Shown here piece after piece: positions 10,447 to 21,880 of a stretch of DNA of 64,000 nucleotides. The notes beneath the pieces are model-generated. The model was not told where the DNA came from. It saw only the letters and a program-made list of their open reading frames with translations, and did not search any database. The DNA lies in assembly GCA_015501585.1 (NCBI GenBank), contig JADNRY010000209.1, forward strand, positions 1 to 64,000, read 5' to 3'. Position 1 is the first letter of the stretch. Each line of letters begins with the position of its first letter. Made by a program: the position numbers and the translations under genes. This stretch comes from Rhodocollybia butyracea (Eukaryota > Basidiomycota > Agaricomycetes > Agaricales > Omphalotaceae).

Positions 10447-12403
10447 ATGTCTCCACTCCTGACCCACCTAACCAACCTCGAAGATGCGACCTCTCGTTTC
10501 CCCTCTAGGGTTGCATTCAAGATTCCCCAAGTCAACCCCAAACTGACGAGATTGATTATTGGACGGACATCACTTTCCAGCAATTCCTTCTCGATATTGA
10601 GCACCTTGCTCGATACTGGTTTCACGTTTTGAAAGAAAGTAATGGTATTCCTCAGAGGTCTGTAATTACTTTATGGTAAGGGATGCAGAACATTATGAAT
10701 TGCCGTCCAAACATGTTGAACTGACTCTGTAATCCACCGCCTCCAGTCTCAGAGGCTACAAGTATATCGACGTCGTACACGTATACGCAATTTCCCGAGC
10801 TGGATACATTCCCCAGCTCATCAATATATTTCCAAATGCCGACTACGGTGTCATCCAAGGCCCGCTTGAACAGGCCAATACCCGTGCTTTCATTTATGAG
10901 CCGGTATATAACGACACCGTCCATGATATACCTCAGATTCCCTGCTTTACTTCTGTCACTGTCGTTCATCCGAATGACTACCCACTCCCCGATCTACCTC
11001 ATGTCACAGGCTCTGACATCGCAATCATTTACCAGACCAGTGGAACCACCTCTGGAAAATCCAACATTGTTCCCTGCAACTACGCCTGGCTGGATGGTTG
11101 TGTTCGTAAAATGACCAGAGCTTGCTCAGATTCTGGAAAGGTAGATATTGTAAGCTGGCGGTAAGGTTCTTACTAGCACCCTAGCTATCCTCAGCTAACG
11201 AATGACATCGTCGGCAGTGGGAGCACGGGCTATATGGCTCAATTTAGAGGCATGTTTCCAGGTCCTTTTATTTCTTTGCCTGAAATGTATTGACTCTTTC
11301 TATCGTTGTAGCTCTCATCGGAATAATCTACCGCACATCCTGCATGGTCCAATACAAATCTGGCTGGCCCTCTACTTCCGAAATAGTAGATATCATTAAC
11401 AGATGCCAGACGAAGCAGCTTTTCTCGCACCCACGTTTGCTTCAAGGACACATTCGTGCGTCACGTACGGACCCAGAGACTTTACGTGCCCTCTCCTCAG
11501 TGGATGTAATTACATACACAGGAGGTGGCTTGGGGAGCGATGAGGACGAAGAATGGGCCTGGAGAAATGGTATAAATCTTGTGGTAAGCTCTCTTCCCTC
11601 TTCCTTTGAACTTGATTAATTTTATATAGAATGCTTATGGATTAACTGAATGCGGTGAACTTCTCAGATCAGAGGGACTTCGGAAATCTCGTCAAAATTA
11701 CCTTAAACGGCTCCCAGGTCCCACTTTAATCAAGTTCATTCCTATCTCAAACGATTCCGATCTGCTGGAACTAGTTGTTCCCCCAGAAGCACCCGAATGC
11801 CCTCATGTTTCATTTAGATCATCTGACGGTTAGTGTCTCGTAGCTGATATATTGAATTCGACTTGTACTAATTCCTGAGATCTCTAGGTAACTATCACAC
11901 CAATGACCTTTTCCGCGAAGTAGAACCCGGAAGCTACGTGTTTTGCGGTCGCAATGATGATTGGTTCAATATGCTAATTTGCAAACTGTGTGACACAAAG
12001 TAAGTTCATCAATTCAATACCATCTGAGCTTTTCATCGTTTGTCCACCTAGAGCCATTGAAGATAATGCTCGAAGCCTTTGCGGTGATATCATCTCAGAC
12101 TGTGTGGTAGTGGGCAATGGCCGTCTATCTCCAGTATTGGTTGTGGAGGCATGCTCTCCTCTATCTCATTCCACCGTCAGCCCCGCCCTCAATGAGTCTG
12201 AACTAAAAACCGAAATCTACCACCGGATTCGCCTTTCCACTCCACTCGCTATCCACACGAACGTATCGCTTCTATGGATATGATATTCGTCGTATCTTCG
12301 GGCACCTTACCACGAACAGTAACAAAAGCGACGGTGAGGAGGAAGGTTGTAGAGGAGACAATGAAGGAAAAGTTGGACAAGTTATTTTCGGGGATACGAG
12401 TAA
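10447..12403 (+). pseudogene. Adenylate-forming enzyme, copy 3 (two frameshifts)
   Basis: All seven exons align with the intact copies, but two single-base losses break the frame. In exon 1 the run of five C in 'GTCAACCCCCAA' is reduced to four (10536-10539), giving a stop within 100 bases. In exon 7 'CGCCCTTTCC' has become 'CGCCTTTCC' near 12232. The stop codon context is also changed near 12391-12403. Exons 2-6 remain open, including YQTSGTTSGKSN and NAYGLTECG motif regions. Intron 3 uses a GC donor. The copy keeps the complete promoter. Confidence 0.85.
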
Positions 12404-12589
12404 GAGCTGCAACATCAAAGGGCGGGAGTGGAGAGCGAGGAGAAGGACCACGGTGATCAGGGACAAGGATGGGCATGGGCGGAGATACTTAGATAAGTTG
12501 TAAGGGTATCGATAGAAAGTACATGTTTTGGAAGGCCAGCGGAGCCACAATGGCTCGGCAAGAACACTTTGCCTTTCAGACTTCGAATA

Positions 12590-14200
12590 GTAGAAGTTAT
12601 AGCAGAAATAGATCTTATTTATGATGCAATGCGAGAACGAAACGTACGTATGGAGGTTGTATAGGATCGGGATGACAAAGTTCAGAAGAAAGCGACGGTC
12701 GTGCAAGCAGCGAATGTGCACGCTAAGCACGCACTGCCATCAACAACTCCAAGCTGCTCCGTCTTGAGTGAACTGAAATCCGTCTCATTCATACGCATCA
12801 TGTTTTAATCCAGTACAAGATCAACGTAGCTGTCCGTAAGTTAACTTCGAGTCCAATCCAGCGCGGATACCGGAAAAAAACTGGGAGACGGGATAAAATA
12901 CAGAGGCAGGTAGGCTAGACTTCCATGCAGAGGGGTAAAGCGACTGAGGCCGATGGGGTGTACATGCGTAGAAGAGAAAAAAAATGATACTTAGTCGTGT
13001 CATAAATGTTACTCTGTGTATGATCAACGGGGTTTTCTTTTCTTCTGAGTTTACCAAGTGCCACGGTGGAAGCTCTAAAAAGAACTCGGCATAGTCCTAG
13101 CATTAACAACTGCCATGGTGGTACACCTCTGGCGGTGCCAAGAATACACAAAGCCTGAAGGCCTTGATTTCGTCGTTAGCTGTGTTGAGGCCTCGAGTCA
13201 GTCTCGTACTGCGTTGAGGTTCATGATATATTCAACAGCTGCGTGAAAAAGAGCATCGTCGGCGAATGTGACGACCAGCGACCAAGAAGTACTTACCGCG
13301 TTTCAGTAGCTTTGCCCTGCTCAACTTCTTGTCACGGACGCTTCAGCTCAAACCCGATTCGTTGCTGAAAACGGCCTCTCAAAGAATGCTGATTAAATGT
13401 GAGAATTGGCGCAGAAAGGGATGTGAATATGACTCACGGGTCCACATTCCAGCAGACTTTCCTTGCCTTCGTTCGAGTCATCGTTGCCGCGTTCGTCCAT
13501 TGCTGGTCTTGCTGTTAATCCTCTTGCTAGCAGCAGGCTCACGTGGTAGGAGCACCAATTGGGCTAAAGCGATGTGATCTGGGCCCAGTAGCAGTTGCAT
13601 AGTCTAGAAAGCGATGATGATGACAGGTTGAACCTAGGTCGCGCGCGCAAGAATGTTGTACATCAGAAAGTGTTGGCCGAAAGTGTAGGGATGGGATCGA
13701 TGAGAGACGGTGGCATTCTCAAGAGGAAGGCAACGACGGAAGGCCGGAGGTGCAACTGAGGATAGGCCGCAGTGTGCCAAAGTGAAACGAGGCGCGGAGA
13801 AAAGTCATTGGTGAGCTGGGGCCTCGAAGTGTTAGAAACTAGAGGAAGGGATGTAAGATGCGAGCAAAGCTGGATGCATGGAGAAGAGACGTACAGCCTA
13901 ATGACAAAGCATGGTCGGGCTGAGATGGATTCGCTGGGTAAGCCATCCAGTTGTCCAAGGGAAACGGCGGCGACGGCACAAAAGAAGAGTGCGAGAGGCT
14001 GGGAGCGAAACCAAAAGACGAGTAACAGAGAATGAACGAATGAGTTCAGATTATAAGAACTATGTGCACAGTTAGTGACGATGAAGGAAAAGAGCTGAGA
14101 AAAGCTAACTGGGCGAATTCTTGGAGGAGAAAGGGGCACAGAAAAAAGCAAAGAAGACTTGCAGCTTTGGCTGTGCAAGAAAACAATTCATTGCAAGAAG
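12590..14200 (-). pseudogene. bHLH-type transcription factor relic
   Basis: One of the longest relics of the - strand gene. From high to low coordinates: the N-terminal Ser/Pro-rich exon (about 14.18-13.66 kb; 'LDGLPSES...ARPCFVIRLYVSS' frame), a remnant of the acidic SDDSNEGK-type end near 13.46 kb, a truncated bHLH exon near 13.33-13.39 kb (loop and second helix lost; 'cttcttgtcacggacgcttc' junction), the zipper/C-terminal exon near 13.0-13.2 kb, and C-terminal blocks to 12.59 kb. Frameshifts and stops are frequent. It lies upstream and divergent of ligase copy 4, the arrangement inferred as ancestral. Confidence 0.55.
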
Positions 14201-15296
14201 GATCCCGTTTAGTTCATTGCAGGAAATATCCCGCTAAATTGGATATCGATGAGAATGCCTGCTTGGAACAATACCCGCCACATACCCAAGCTCTCCTGGA
14301 AGCTCCATATCACTGGGTAATATTCTGAATCCTAGAAATCTTGATAGTTGGAGGACTACTTGAAATAACAGTTACAAAGTTATTGTTGCTTGATATAGTT
14401 TGAGAATCAACCGAATCGACTGCCGTAACTCGGCAAGAACTACCGAATCGCTCCGCCCGGAACGCGCTTGTTACTCACTCTGAACAACCACACGAAAACG
14501 GCCTCTTACAAGGATCTACAGGACCGCCGATGTAATCGTCATTGTTTCCTGCTGTCAGTCCCTGGGCTTCACGAGAGGTAATGAGGAATGCAGTTGTGAA
14601 CGTTCATCGGCTCCTGGCAAGTCGCATCTTCCTGGTTCCATACTTGTTCTGTTTCGTTATCGCTTATCGATTATCTACTCCATCAGGGTCTTTTGCAATG
14701 TATGTTCTCGGATTCAACGTCAGCTTTCCCTATTCTTTATTTGTCACGTCGCTGCGTATGGTTTTTATATATGGCAAAGAAATTTGATACCCTACATTAG
14801 AAGAGTGTACGCGTCAGTCCTTCACATATGCTTCAAATGGAGGATTTGGATGATCCATACAACTTTTTCATCAACATGCTCATTACACTGACGCGATACT
14901 GACAAGTCTCGATGTAGGATTGTCAAATCTCCCGTCAAACTGTCCTCCTTTCCACATTCTTATTTCGCTTAGGACCTTCCTCCAGGTGGCCCGCGGGCGT
15001 TGTATTAGTTCTTTGCTGGTTCGGGTGATCTTCGTCGGATCCGACTCAAAGCAGGTTTTCAAAACAAGAAGAAAGGCTTCAGCATTCTCGCATCTACTAC
15101 AATCTTTCTGACACCTCCTATCCTATCGCTCTTTGCACTCTAAGCCCTGTTAATCAAAGCTGTTCCTCCATTTTCGCTGGTGACTCTGAGTACTTCTCCA
15201 GTCTTACTATGATGATAACTTTACTTCTCATTGCACCCGAAGTACAGGCGTTTTGGTGCTTAATGAATTTTATTAAGCCATTCATCACCCAGAGAA
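14201..15296. repeat. Recurring spacer upstream of ligase copy 4
   Basis: Same block order as the 9.18-10.24 kb spacer, with an internal shortening around 14.76-14.95 kb. It separates the divergent bHLH relic and ligase copy 4. No coding sequence could be supported. Confidence 0.5.
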
Positions 15297-15488
15297 ATTG
15301 AATCACTCTTCGCTTTGGAGCAAGGAACACAGTAATATGGCAGCAGAGTGTCACACTGGAGTCAGTCTTCGCTTTAGAAGGCTTTAAAGTGACACTCTTC
15401 GTTACGGAAGGAGGGAAGGATTTAAATCAAGACGCAGGCCTGGTGGTTTATAAACCCATCATTCGGGTGGCAAAAGGATTACTTCATT
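15297..15488 (+). promoter_or_regulatory. Promoter of ligase copy 4
   Basis: Hairpin element at 15305-15324 (CTCTTCGCTTTGGAGCAAGG, one mismatch in the right arm), half-sites near 15366 and 15391, TATA box TTTATAAA at 15447-15454 and ATG at 15489. The short TATA-to-ATG distance (about 35 bases) implies a very short 5' leader if the TATA box is used in the usual way. Confidence 0.55.
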
Positions 15489-17449
15489 ATGTCTCCACTC
15501 CTGACCCACCTAACCAACCTCGAAGATGCGACCACTCGTTTCCCCTCTAGGGTTGCATTCAAGATTCCCCAAGTTAACCCCCAAACCGACGAGATTGATC
15601 ATTGGACGGACATCACTTTTCATCAATTCCTTCTCGATATTGAGCACCTTACTCGATACTGGTTTCATGTTTTGAAGGAAACTAGTGGTATTCCTCAGAG
15701 GTCTGTAATTACTTTATGGTAAGTTGGATGCAGAGGACTACGAGTGCCGCCAGGACATATTGAGCTGATTGTATATTCCCCCGCCCCCAGTTTCGGAGGC
15801 TACAAGTATCTCGACATCGTACACGTATATGCAATTTCCCGAGCTGGATACATTCCCCAGCTCATCAATATCTTCCCAAATGCCGACTACAGTGTCATCC
15901 AAGGCCCGCTTGAACAGGCCAATGCCCGTGCTTTCATCTATGAGTCGGTATATAACGACATCATCCGTGATATACCTATTCCCTGCTTTACTTCGGTCAC
16001 TGTTGTCCATCCGAATGACTATCCACTGCCCGATCTACCTCATGTCACAGGTTCTGACATTGCAGTTATATACCAGACCAGTGGCACCACGTCGGGAAAA
16101 TCCAAGATTATTCCCTTGAACTACACCTGGCTGGATGGTAATGTTCGTAAAATGACCAAAGCTCACTTGAATCCAGGAAATGTAGATACCGTGAGCTGGC
16201 GGTAAGACTCTTACTAACATTACAGTTATCCTCGACTAATGTATGACACTATTGGCAGTGGCAGCATCGGCTATATCGCTCAATTCGTAGGTATGTTTCC
16301 AGGTCGTTCTATTTCTTTGTTTGAGATGTATTGAATCTTTCCATCGTGGCAGGTCTCATCAGAACAATCTACCACACATCCTGCATGGTCCAATACAGAT
16401 CTGGCCAGCCCTCTACTTCCGAATTGGTAGATATCATTGACAGATGCAAGACGAGGCAGCTCTTCTCGTACCCGCATTTTCTTCGAGAACACCTTCGGGC
16501 CTCACGTACAAACCCAGAGACTTTACGTGCCCTCTCCTCAGTGGATGTAATTACATACACAGGAGGTAGCTTTGGGAGTGATGAGGATGAAGAATGGGCT
16601 TGGAAAAATGGTATCAATCTTGTGGTAAATTCTTTACTCCTTCGTTGAACTTGATATTAATTTTATATAGAATGCTTATGGAACAACTGAATGCGGCGTA
16701 CTTCTCATATCAGAGGGACTCCGGAAATCTCGCCAAAATTACCTCAAGCCGCTCCTAGGTTCCTCTTTCGTCCAGTTCATTCCTATCTCAAGCGATTCGG
16801 AGTTGCTAGAACTAGTCATTCCACCAGAAGCACCCGAATGCCCTGGTGTCTCATTTAGATCATCTGATGGTTAGTGTCCCAGACCGTTTACTTATATACT
16901 GAACTCGAGTTGTACTAATTCCTGAGATCTCTAGGTAACTATCACACTAATGACCTCTTCCGCGAAGTAGAACCCGGAAACTACGTCTTTTGCGGTCGCA
17001 ATGATGATTGGTTTATTATGCACAATTGCAGTTTGTGTGATACAAAGTAAGTTCATCAATTCAATACCATCTGAGCTTTTCACATTTGTCTCCCTAGAGC
17101 CATTGAAGATAATGCTCGAAGCCTTTGCGGTGACATCATCTCAGACTGTGTGGTAGTGGGTAATGGTCATCCATCACCCGTATTGGTTGTGGAGGCATAC
17201 TCTCCTCTATCTCATTCCACCGTTAACCCCGTCCTCAATGAGTCTGAACTAAAAACCAAAATCTACCATCGGATTCGCCCTTTCCACTCCTCTCGCTATC
17301 CACACGAGCGTATCGATTCTCCAGACATGATATTCGTCGTACCTTTGGGCACCTTACCACGAACGGTGACAAAAGCAACAGTGAGGAGGAGGGTTGTAGA
17401 GGAGACGATGAAGGAAAAGTTGGACAAGTTATTTTCGGGCAATGCGTAA
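15489..17449 (+). CDS. Adenylate-forming (AMP-binding) enzyme, copy 4
   Basis: A complete stand-alone ANL-superfamily enzyme of 535 residues. Exons: 15489-15718, 15791-16201, 16259-16290, 16353-16624, 16671-16869, 16935-17046, 17098-17449; all junctions are GT-AG and all phases match. Residues about 77-213 carry the A2/A3 region (HVYAISRAGY; YQTSGTTSGKSK near 190), about 315-325 the A5 motif NAYGTTECG, about 382-390 NYHTNDLF, about 400 GRNDDWF and CDTKAIED, and near the end PRTVTKATVRRR with the candidate A10 lysine. Known fungal relatives activate aryl or short-chain acids, but the substrate here is not predictable by eye. It lacks carrier and reductase domains. This is the only copy besides copy 6 with a canonical GT donor at intron 3, and with its intact promoter is one of the best candidates for an active gene. 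Confidence 0.9.
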
Positions 17450-17739
17450 GCTGCAACATCAAGGAGTGAGAGTGGAGAGCAAGGAGAAGAAGGGCCTGAT
17501 GGTGATCGGGCCCGGACAAGGATGGAGATGGGCGGAGACCCATAGATAAGTTTAGTAGTCTTAATAGAGAATACAGAACGTTTCGGAAGACCAGCGGATC
17601 CAAGCCGCAATGCTTCGGCAAGCGATTGTCCCTTATTGGGGTGCCAGGAGAAACTTGATGAGGTTCAGGCATCTTGTTCTGTGATTCCAAGATGCTAGTT
17701 TGTCTTGCTCATTTTCATACACTATTGCTACTTTGAGTT

Positions 17740-19640
17740 TCAGGCTTTGCCCAGTAGAAGCTATGCAGCCATAAAATTGGCAGAAATATGTCCTTACGGT
17801 ACGCTATACACAGGCAAGTGGTATGTAGGTGGTCCTTTTTTGAAGAGGGATAGAATAAGGTATGTGTGATGCAACGCGAGAGCGAAGAGTAGCAAGTGAT
17901 GATGTGGATTCCACATAGCAAGGTCGAAGACGGCCCTCGGCACCAAAAATTGACTATTGTAGCCAAGGTAGCTTGGGGGAATAAAACGAACGTATGTATG
18001 GAGGTTGTACAGGACCGCGATGACAAAGTTCGGAAGAAAGCGGCGGTAGTTTAAGAAGCGAATTTGCACAGTAGGTGAAGCACGGCCTGCCATCATCCGC
18101 TTCAAGCAATGAGGTAGATATAGCACCCCAAGCGAATACTCCAGTCTTGAGTGAACCGAAATCCCTCTCATCCATCATGTTTTGTTCCAGTAGAGGATCA
18201 ATGCGGCTGTCTGTAAGTTAACTTCGAGTCCAATCTACGACGCTCGAAAGAACTGGGAGACGGAGTTGAGACAGAGGTAAGTAGGCTAGGCTTCCACTCA
18301 GATAAAGCGATTGAGGCAGGGTACAAGAGAAAAAACATCATAGTCGTGTTGTAAATGTTACTCTGTTTTTGGTATGCTCAGCGAGGATTTCTTTTCTTCT
18401 GAACTTTACCGAGTGGCACGGTGGAAGCTCTAAAAGGAACTCGGCACAGTCCCAGCACCGACGATTACCATGGTGGACTGCATGGTGGCACACCTCTGGC
18501 GGTGCCAAGAATACATGAGCTTTACCACAAAGCCTAGAGGCGTTGATGCGTCGTTGGATGTGTTGAGTTCGGCCTCGAGTCGGTCTCGTACTGCGTTGAG
18601 GTTCTTGACATATTTAGCACCCGCGAAAAAAAGAGCACCATCGGCGGATGTTACGACAAGCGACCAAGAAAGACTTACCGCAGTTCAGCAGATTCGTCCT
18701 TCTCAACTTCTTGTCACGGACGCTGCGGCTCCAACTCGATTCGTTGCCTACAAACGGCCTCTCGAAGAATGCTGATTAAGGGTGAGAATTGGCGTGCAGG
18801 AAGGGAATATGAATGACTTACGGGTCCACACTTAGCAGCCGCACGTACGTTCCTTCGTCTTCGTCCGGGTTTTCGTTACTGGTCTTGCTCTTGCTAGGAG
18901 CGGTAGGAACGTTGGCTGGGTTAAAGCGATGTGACCTAGACCCAGTAGTGGCAGGGTAGAGTCCGGACGGTGATGGCAGCGACGGGTAGGAACCAAGGCT
19001 GCGTCGGATTCTCGCCGTTCATCAGAGAGTGCAGCATGGCCGAGGAGAGACGCTAGCATTTCTGAGTATTCCCGAGAGGGTATAACGCGTACAACGGAAA
19101 GCCGGGGGTGCAATGGAGGATAGCTGTAGCCTGCCATAGTGAAATGAGGCGCGGAGAAAAGTCATTGGTGAGCTGGGGCCTCGAGGTGTTAGAAACTAGA
19201 GGAAGGAATGTAAGATGCAAGCAAGCTGGATACATGGAGAAGAGACGTACAGCTTAATGACAAAGAGTAGTCGGGCTGAAGTGGGCTCGTCGGGCACTGA
19301 AGGTAATTCATCCAGTTGTCCAAGGGAAACGGCGGCGGCGGCACGAAGAAAGAATGCGAGAGGCTGGGAGCGAAACCAAAAGACGAACGAACGAATGAGT
19401 TCAGATTATAAGAACTAAGTGCACAGGAAAAGAGCAGAGGAAAGCTGACTCTGGGCGAATTCTTGGAGGAGAAAGGGGCACGGAAAAAAGCAAAGAAGAC
19501 TTGCAGCTTTGGCTGTGCAAGAAAATAATTCATTGCAAGAAGGATCCTGCTAAACTGGATATCAATGTGAATGCCTGCTTGGAAGACGCGTACGCTGCGA
19601 GCCCCAATACCATGGTCTCTTGGAAGCTCCATTATTACCG
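17740..19640 (-). pseudogene. bHLH-type transcription factor relic
   Basis: A long relic on the - strand: C-terminal blocks 17.74-18.25 kb (including a frame reading [18 protein letters not shown] near 18.17 kb), zipper/hydrophobic exon 18.35-18.55 kb, truncated bHLH exon near 18.70-18.77 kb, Ser/Pro-rich N-terminal exon 18.85-19.40 kb (frame reading 'FPLDNWMNYLQCPTSPLQPDY'). Indels and stops break all exons. The unit is tail-to-tail with copy 4 and divergent from copy 5. Confidence 0.55.
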
Positions 19641-20249
19641 CGTAAGATTCCGAATCCTAGAAATCTTGATAGTTGGAGGACTACAAATAATCCGAATCGC
19701 TTGCCGTAACTCGGCAAGAGCTACCGAATCGTTCCGCCCGGAACGCGCTTGTTACTCACTCTGAACAACCACCACACAAAAATGGCCTCTTACAGTGCGA
19801 AACTACAGGATCACCGATGCAATCGTCATTGTTTCCTGCCGTCAGTCCCTGGGATTCACGAGAAGTAATGAAACTAGAGTGGTGGAATGCGGTTCATTAA
19901 TCATTGGCTCCTGGCAAGTCCATATTCTATTTCATCGTTGCTTTATCTACTACATGATTAGGTTCTTTTGCAACATATGTTCTCGGATTCAACGTCAACT
20001 TTCCCTATCCTTTATATGTCACGTCACTGCATATGGTTGTCCCGCTGGCTGCTCTGGTGCTTCATACTATCAGAAATTCAAGCCAATTTGACACCATACA
20101 TTAGAAGAATATATGCGTCAGTTTTGCACATATAGAACTCGCGTGGCCGCTTCAAATGGAAGATTGGATGATCCATACAACATGCTCATTACATTGACGC
20201 GATACTGAAAATTTACCGCAGGTACTACTACAAGTCTCGATATAGGATC
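19641..20249. repeat. Recurring spacer, left part
   Basis: Spacer blocks shared with 14.2-14.9 kb and 28.0-28.6 kb (the 'cgttccgcccggaacgcgc' and 'cgtcattgtttcctgccgtc' blocks, then the 'gctcattacattgacgcgatactg' block at 20183-20206). It ends where the halogenase relic begins, so the halogenase sequence replaced or was inserted into the right half of a standard spacer. Confidence 0.5.
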
Positions 20250-21030
20250 ACTCCAGCCTCATTTAACTATAGATGAATCTGGATGGGTCTGGTTCATTCC
20301 TGTGAACAACGGAACGACGTCCATCGGGTTTGTCAGAAATAAAGAAATGTTTGACGAGGAAGGAAAGACAAAGAAGGACACAGGTTTGCTCTTTTATCCA
20401 TCCGCAGTACCAAATCCATCCAACTCTACGATGATCGCCCGATATATTTCTATGTTCCATTTGGCACCTAGAGTGATCAAACTGACCACAGAAAACGGAT
20501 CTATGGTGGAGGGTAGCGTGAAAAGCGCGAGTGACTACAGTTACTCGGCACCTAGATACGCTGGACCCGGTTTCCGAGTCGCCTGGGACGCTGAAGGTGG
20601 GTGTACTCCATATTCATCAATTTAGAAGTACTAAACCTTGGAAGCATTGATCCCTTTTTCTCTCAAGTGGGGTTCATTTGGCACTCGCCTCCTCCCTATC
20701 TGCTGCAGCCAGCGTAGCGTCTTCACTTTGAGGGGAATGCAGTGAAGAGGAAGCAGCGAAGAAGTAGCGAACCATAGAATCGGACACGAGCTATTAGACC
20801 TCACTGGGCCAGTCATGGGAACGAAAGACCTGGAGAAAGCACTTCATGTGGCTACAGAAGTCGGTGCGAACGATGAAAAGGAAAAGCAAGCAGCGACGTG
20901 GTTCTAGAGAAGATTAATGCTCGGCGTGTGCTGCATCCTGAATATGGCGTGAATGGCTTTGAATCGGAAGCAATGACCAGATTCGCTATCCGAGGAAACC
21001 TGGGCCTCAAGAAAAGAGTTGTGTAAGTAG
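20250..21030 (+). pseudogene. Flavin-dependent halogenase relic (3' part)
   Basis: Fungal flavin-dependent halogenases add chlorine to phenolic or aromatic metabolites using FADH2. The + strand here encodes, from 20272, DESGWVWFIPVNNGTTSIGF, then LAPRVIKL and VKSASDYSYSAPRYAGPGF (to about 20580), followed after a probable intron by DPFFS and, one frame on, SGVHLALASSLSAAASVASS (20649 to about 20730). The segments SASDYSYSAP-YAG and DPFFSSGVHLA are hallmarks of the halogenase substrate/flavin region. A two-base insertion between DPFFS and SGVHLA, a stop in the following helix, and loss of the N-terminal FAD-binding half (GxGxxG and the WxWxIP region) show that it is dead. A C-terminal remnant (frame 'EYGVNGFESEAM') reaches about 21.03 kb. 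Confidence 0.75.
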
Positions 21031-21740
21031 CGCAGTATAATCAACACTACAGACTCGCGGTATATCTACCTCAGCTTCAATAACTCGTTTCATTTTTTTA
21101 CATTGTCGACCGTACCTGGGTCGACTATAAACTAAGTCAGAACTCGTTCGAAAGCCCGAACGAGAAAGGAAGAAATTTGGGTCCTCTGCATCCTGCACAC
21201 CGCCGACTCGGATCTCCCCTCAACTCGCTACAATATGCAGTGTCGTACGTTGTTCTCGGCCGTAGCTTTCATTTGCCGCTGGGTCGAAGATGCTCATGTC
21301 GTAAGAATCAGGCTTCTGTTCTCAACCGGAAGGATCTTGGGTGGGACAAGGAAATGCGGCAGGAGAGCTCGAGGGATACTACGTAGTATCTGAACAACCA
21401 TGCAAAGAAGAAAGAAACATTGAATTGTAAAACCAAACTTTTTCAGCCTCTGCTCTTGAAATATCTGAGGTCTTGAGAAGCAAGAGCAACCTACATCATC
21501 TAAAATAATCTTAGCATTCATCTCGATATCGCTGATTGATTTATCTACATCAAAGATGCACTTTTTCAACCTGGCATCGATTTAATTGATTTAGTTGTAA
21601 GTAGATTGCATGAGGTGAACAGTCGTGCTCCAATCGCGGTGCACTGTGTGCGAAGCATGCTAGGATCTGCTAGGATGATGTAGGTAGGGTGAGCGTGGCC
21701 AAATGATTTACCTAAAGCGGATCGCTGCTTGGTGGGGGAA
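21031..21740. other. Unassigned stretch between halogenase relic and ligase copy 5
   Basis: No recognisable gene. Open frames are short and show no family features. The right part (21.6-21.74 kb) resembles 260-400 and 24.2-24.35 kb, the segment normally preceding a ligase promoter ('tgaggtgaacagtcgtgctc'). Confidence 0.4.
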
Positions 21741-21749
21741 GTGTGTAGC

Positions 21750-21880
21750 GAGATTGAATCACTATTCATTTTGGAGCGAGGAAACAATAATGACACCGGA
21801 ATGACGCTCTTTGCTACGGGAGCCAAGGTGCAGCCCTGGAGGTTTATAAACCCTCCGTTGATCATAAAGATCACCTTATC
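21750..21880 (+). promoter_or_regulatory. Promoter of ligase copy 5
   Basis: TATA box TTTATAAA at 21843-21850, 31 bases before the ATG. The upstream hairpin is degenerate (CACTATTCATTTTGGAGCGAGG at 21761-21782, so the left arm no longer pairs). Confidence 0.5.
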
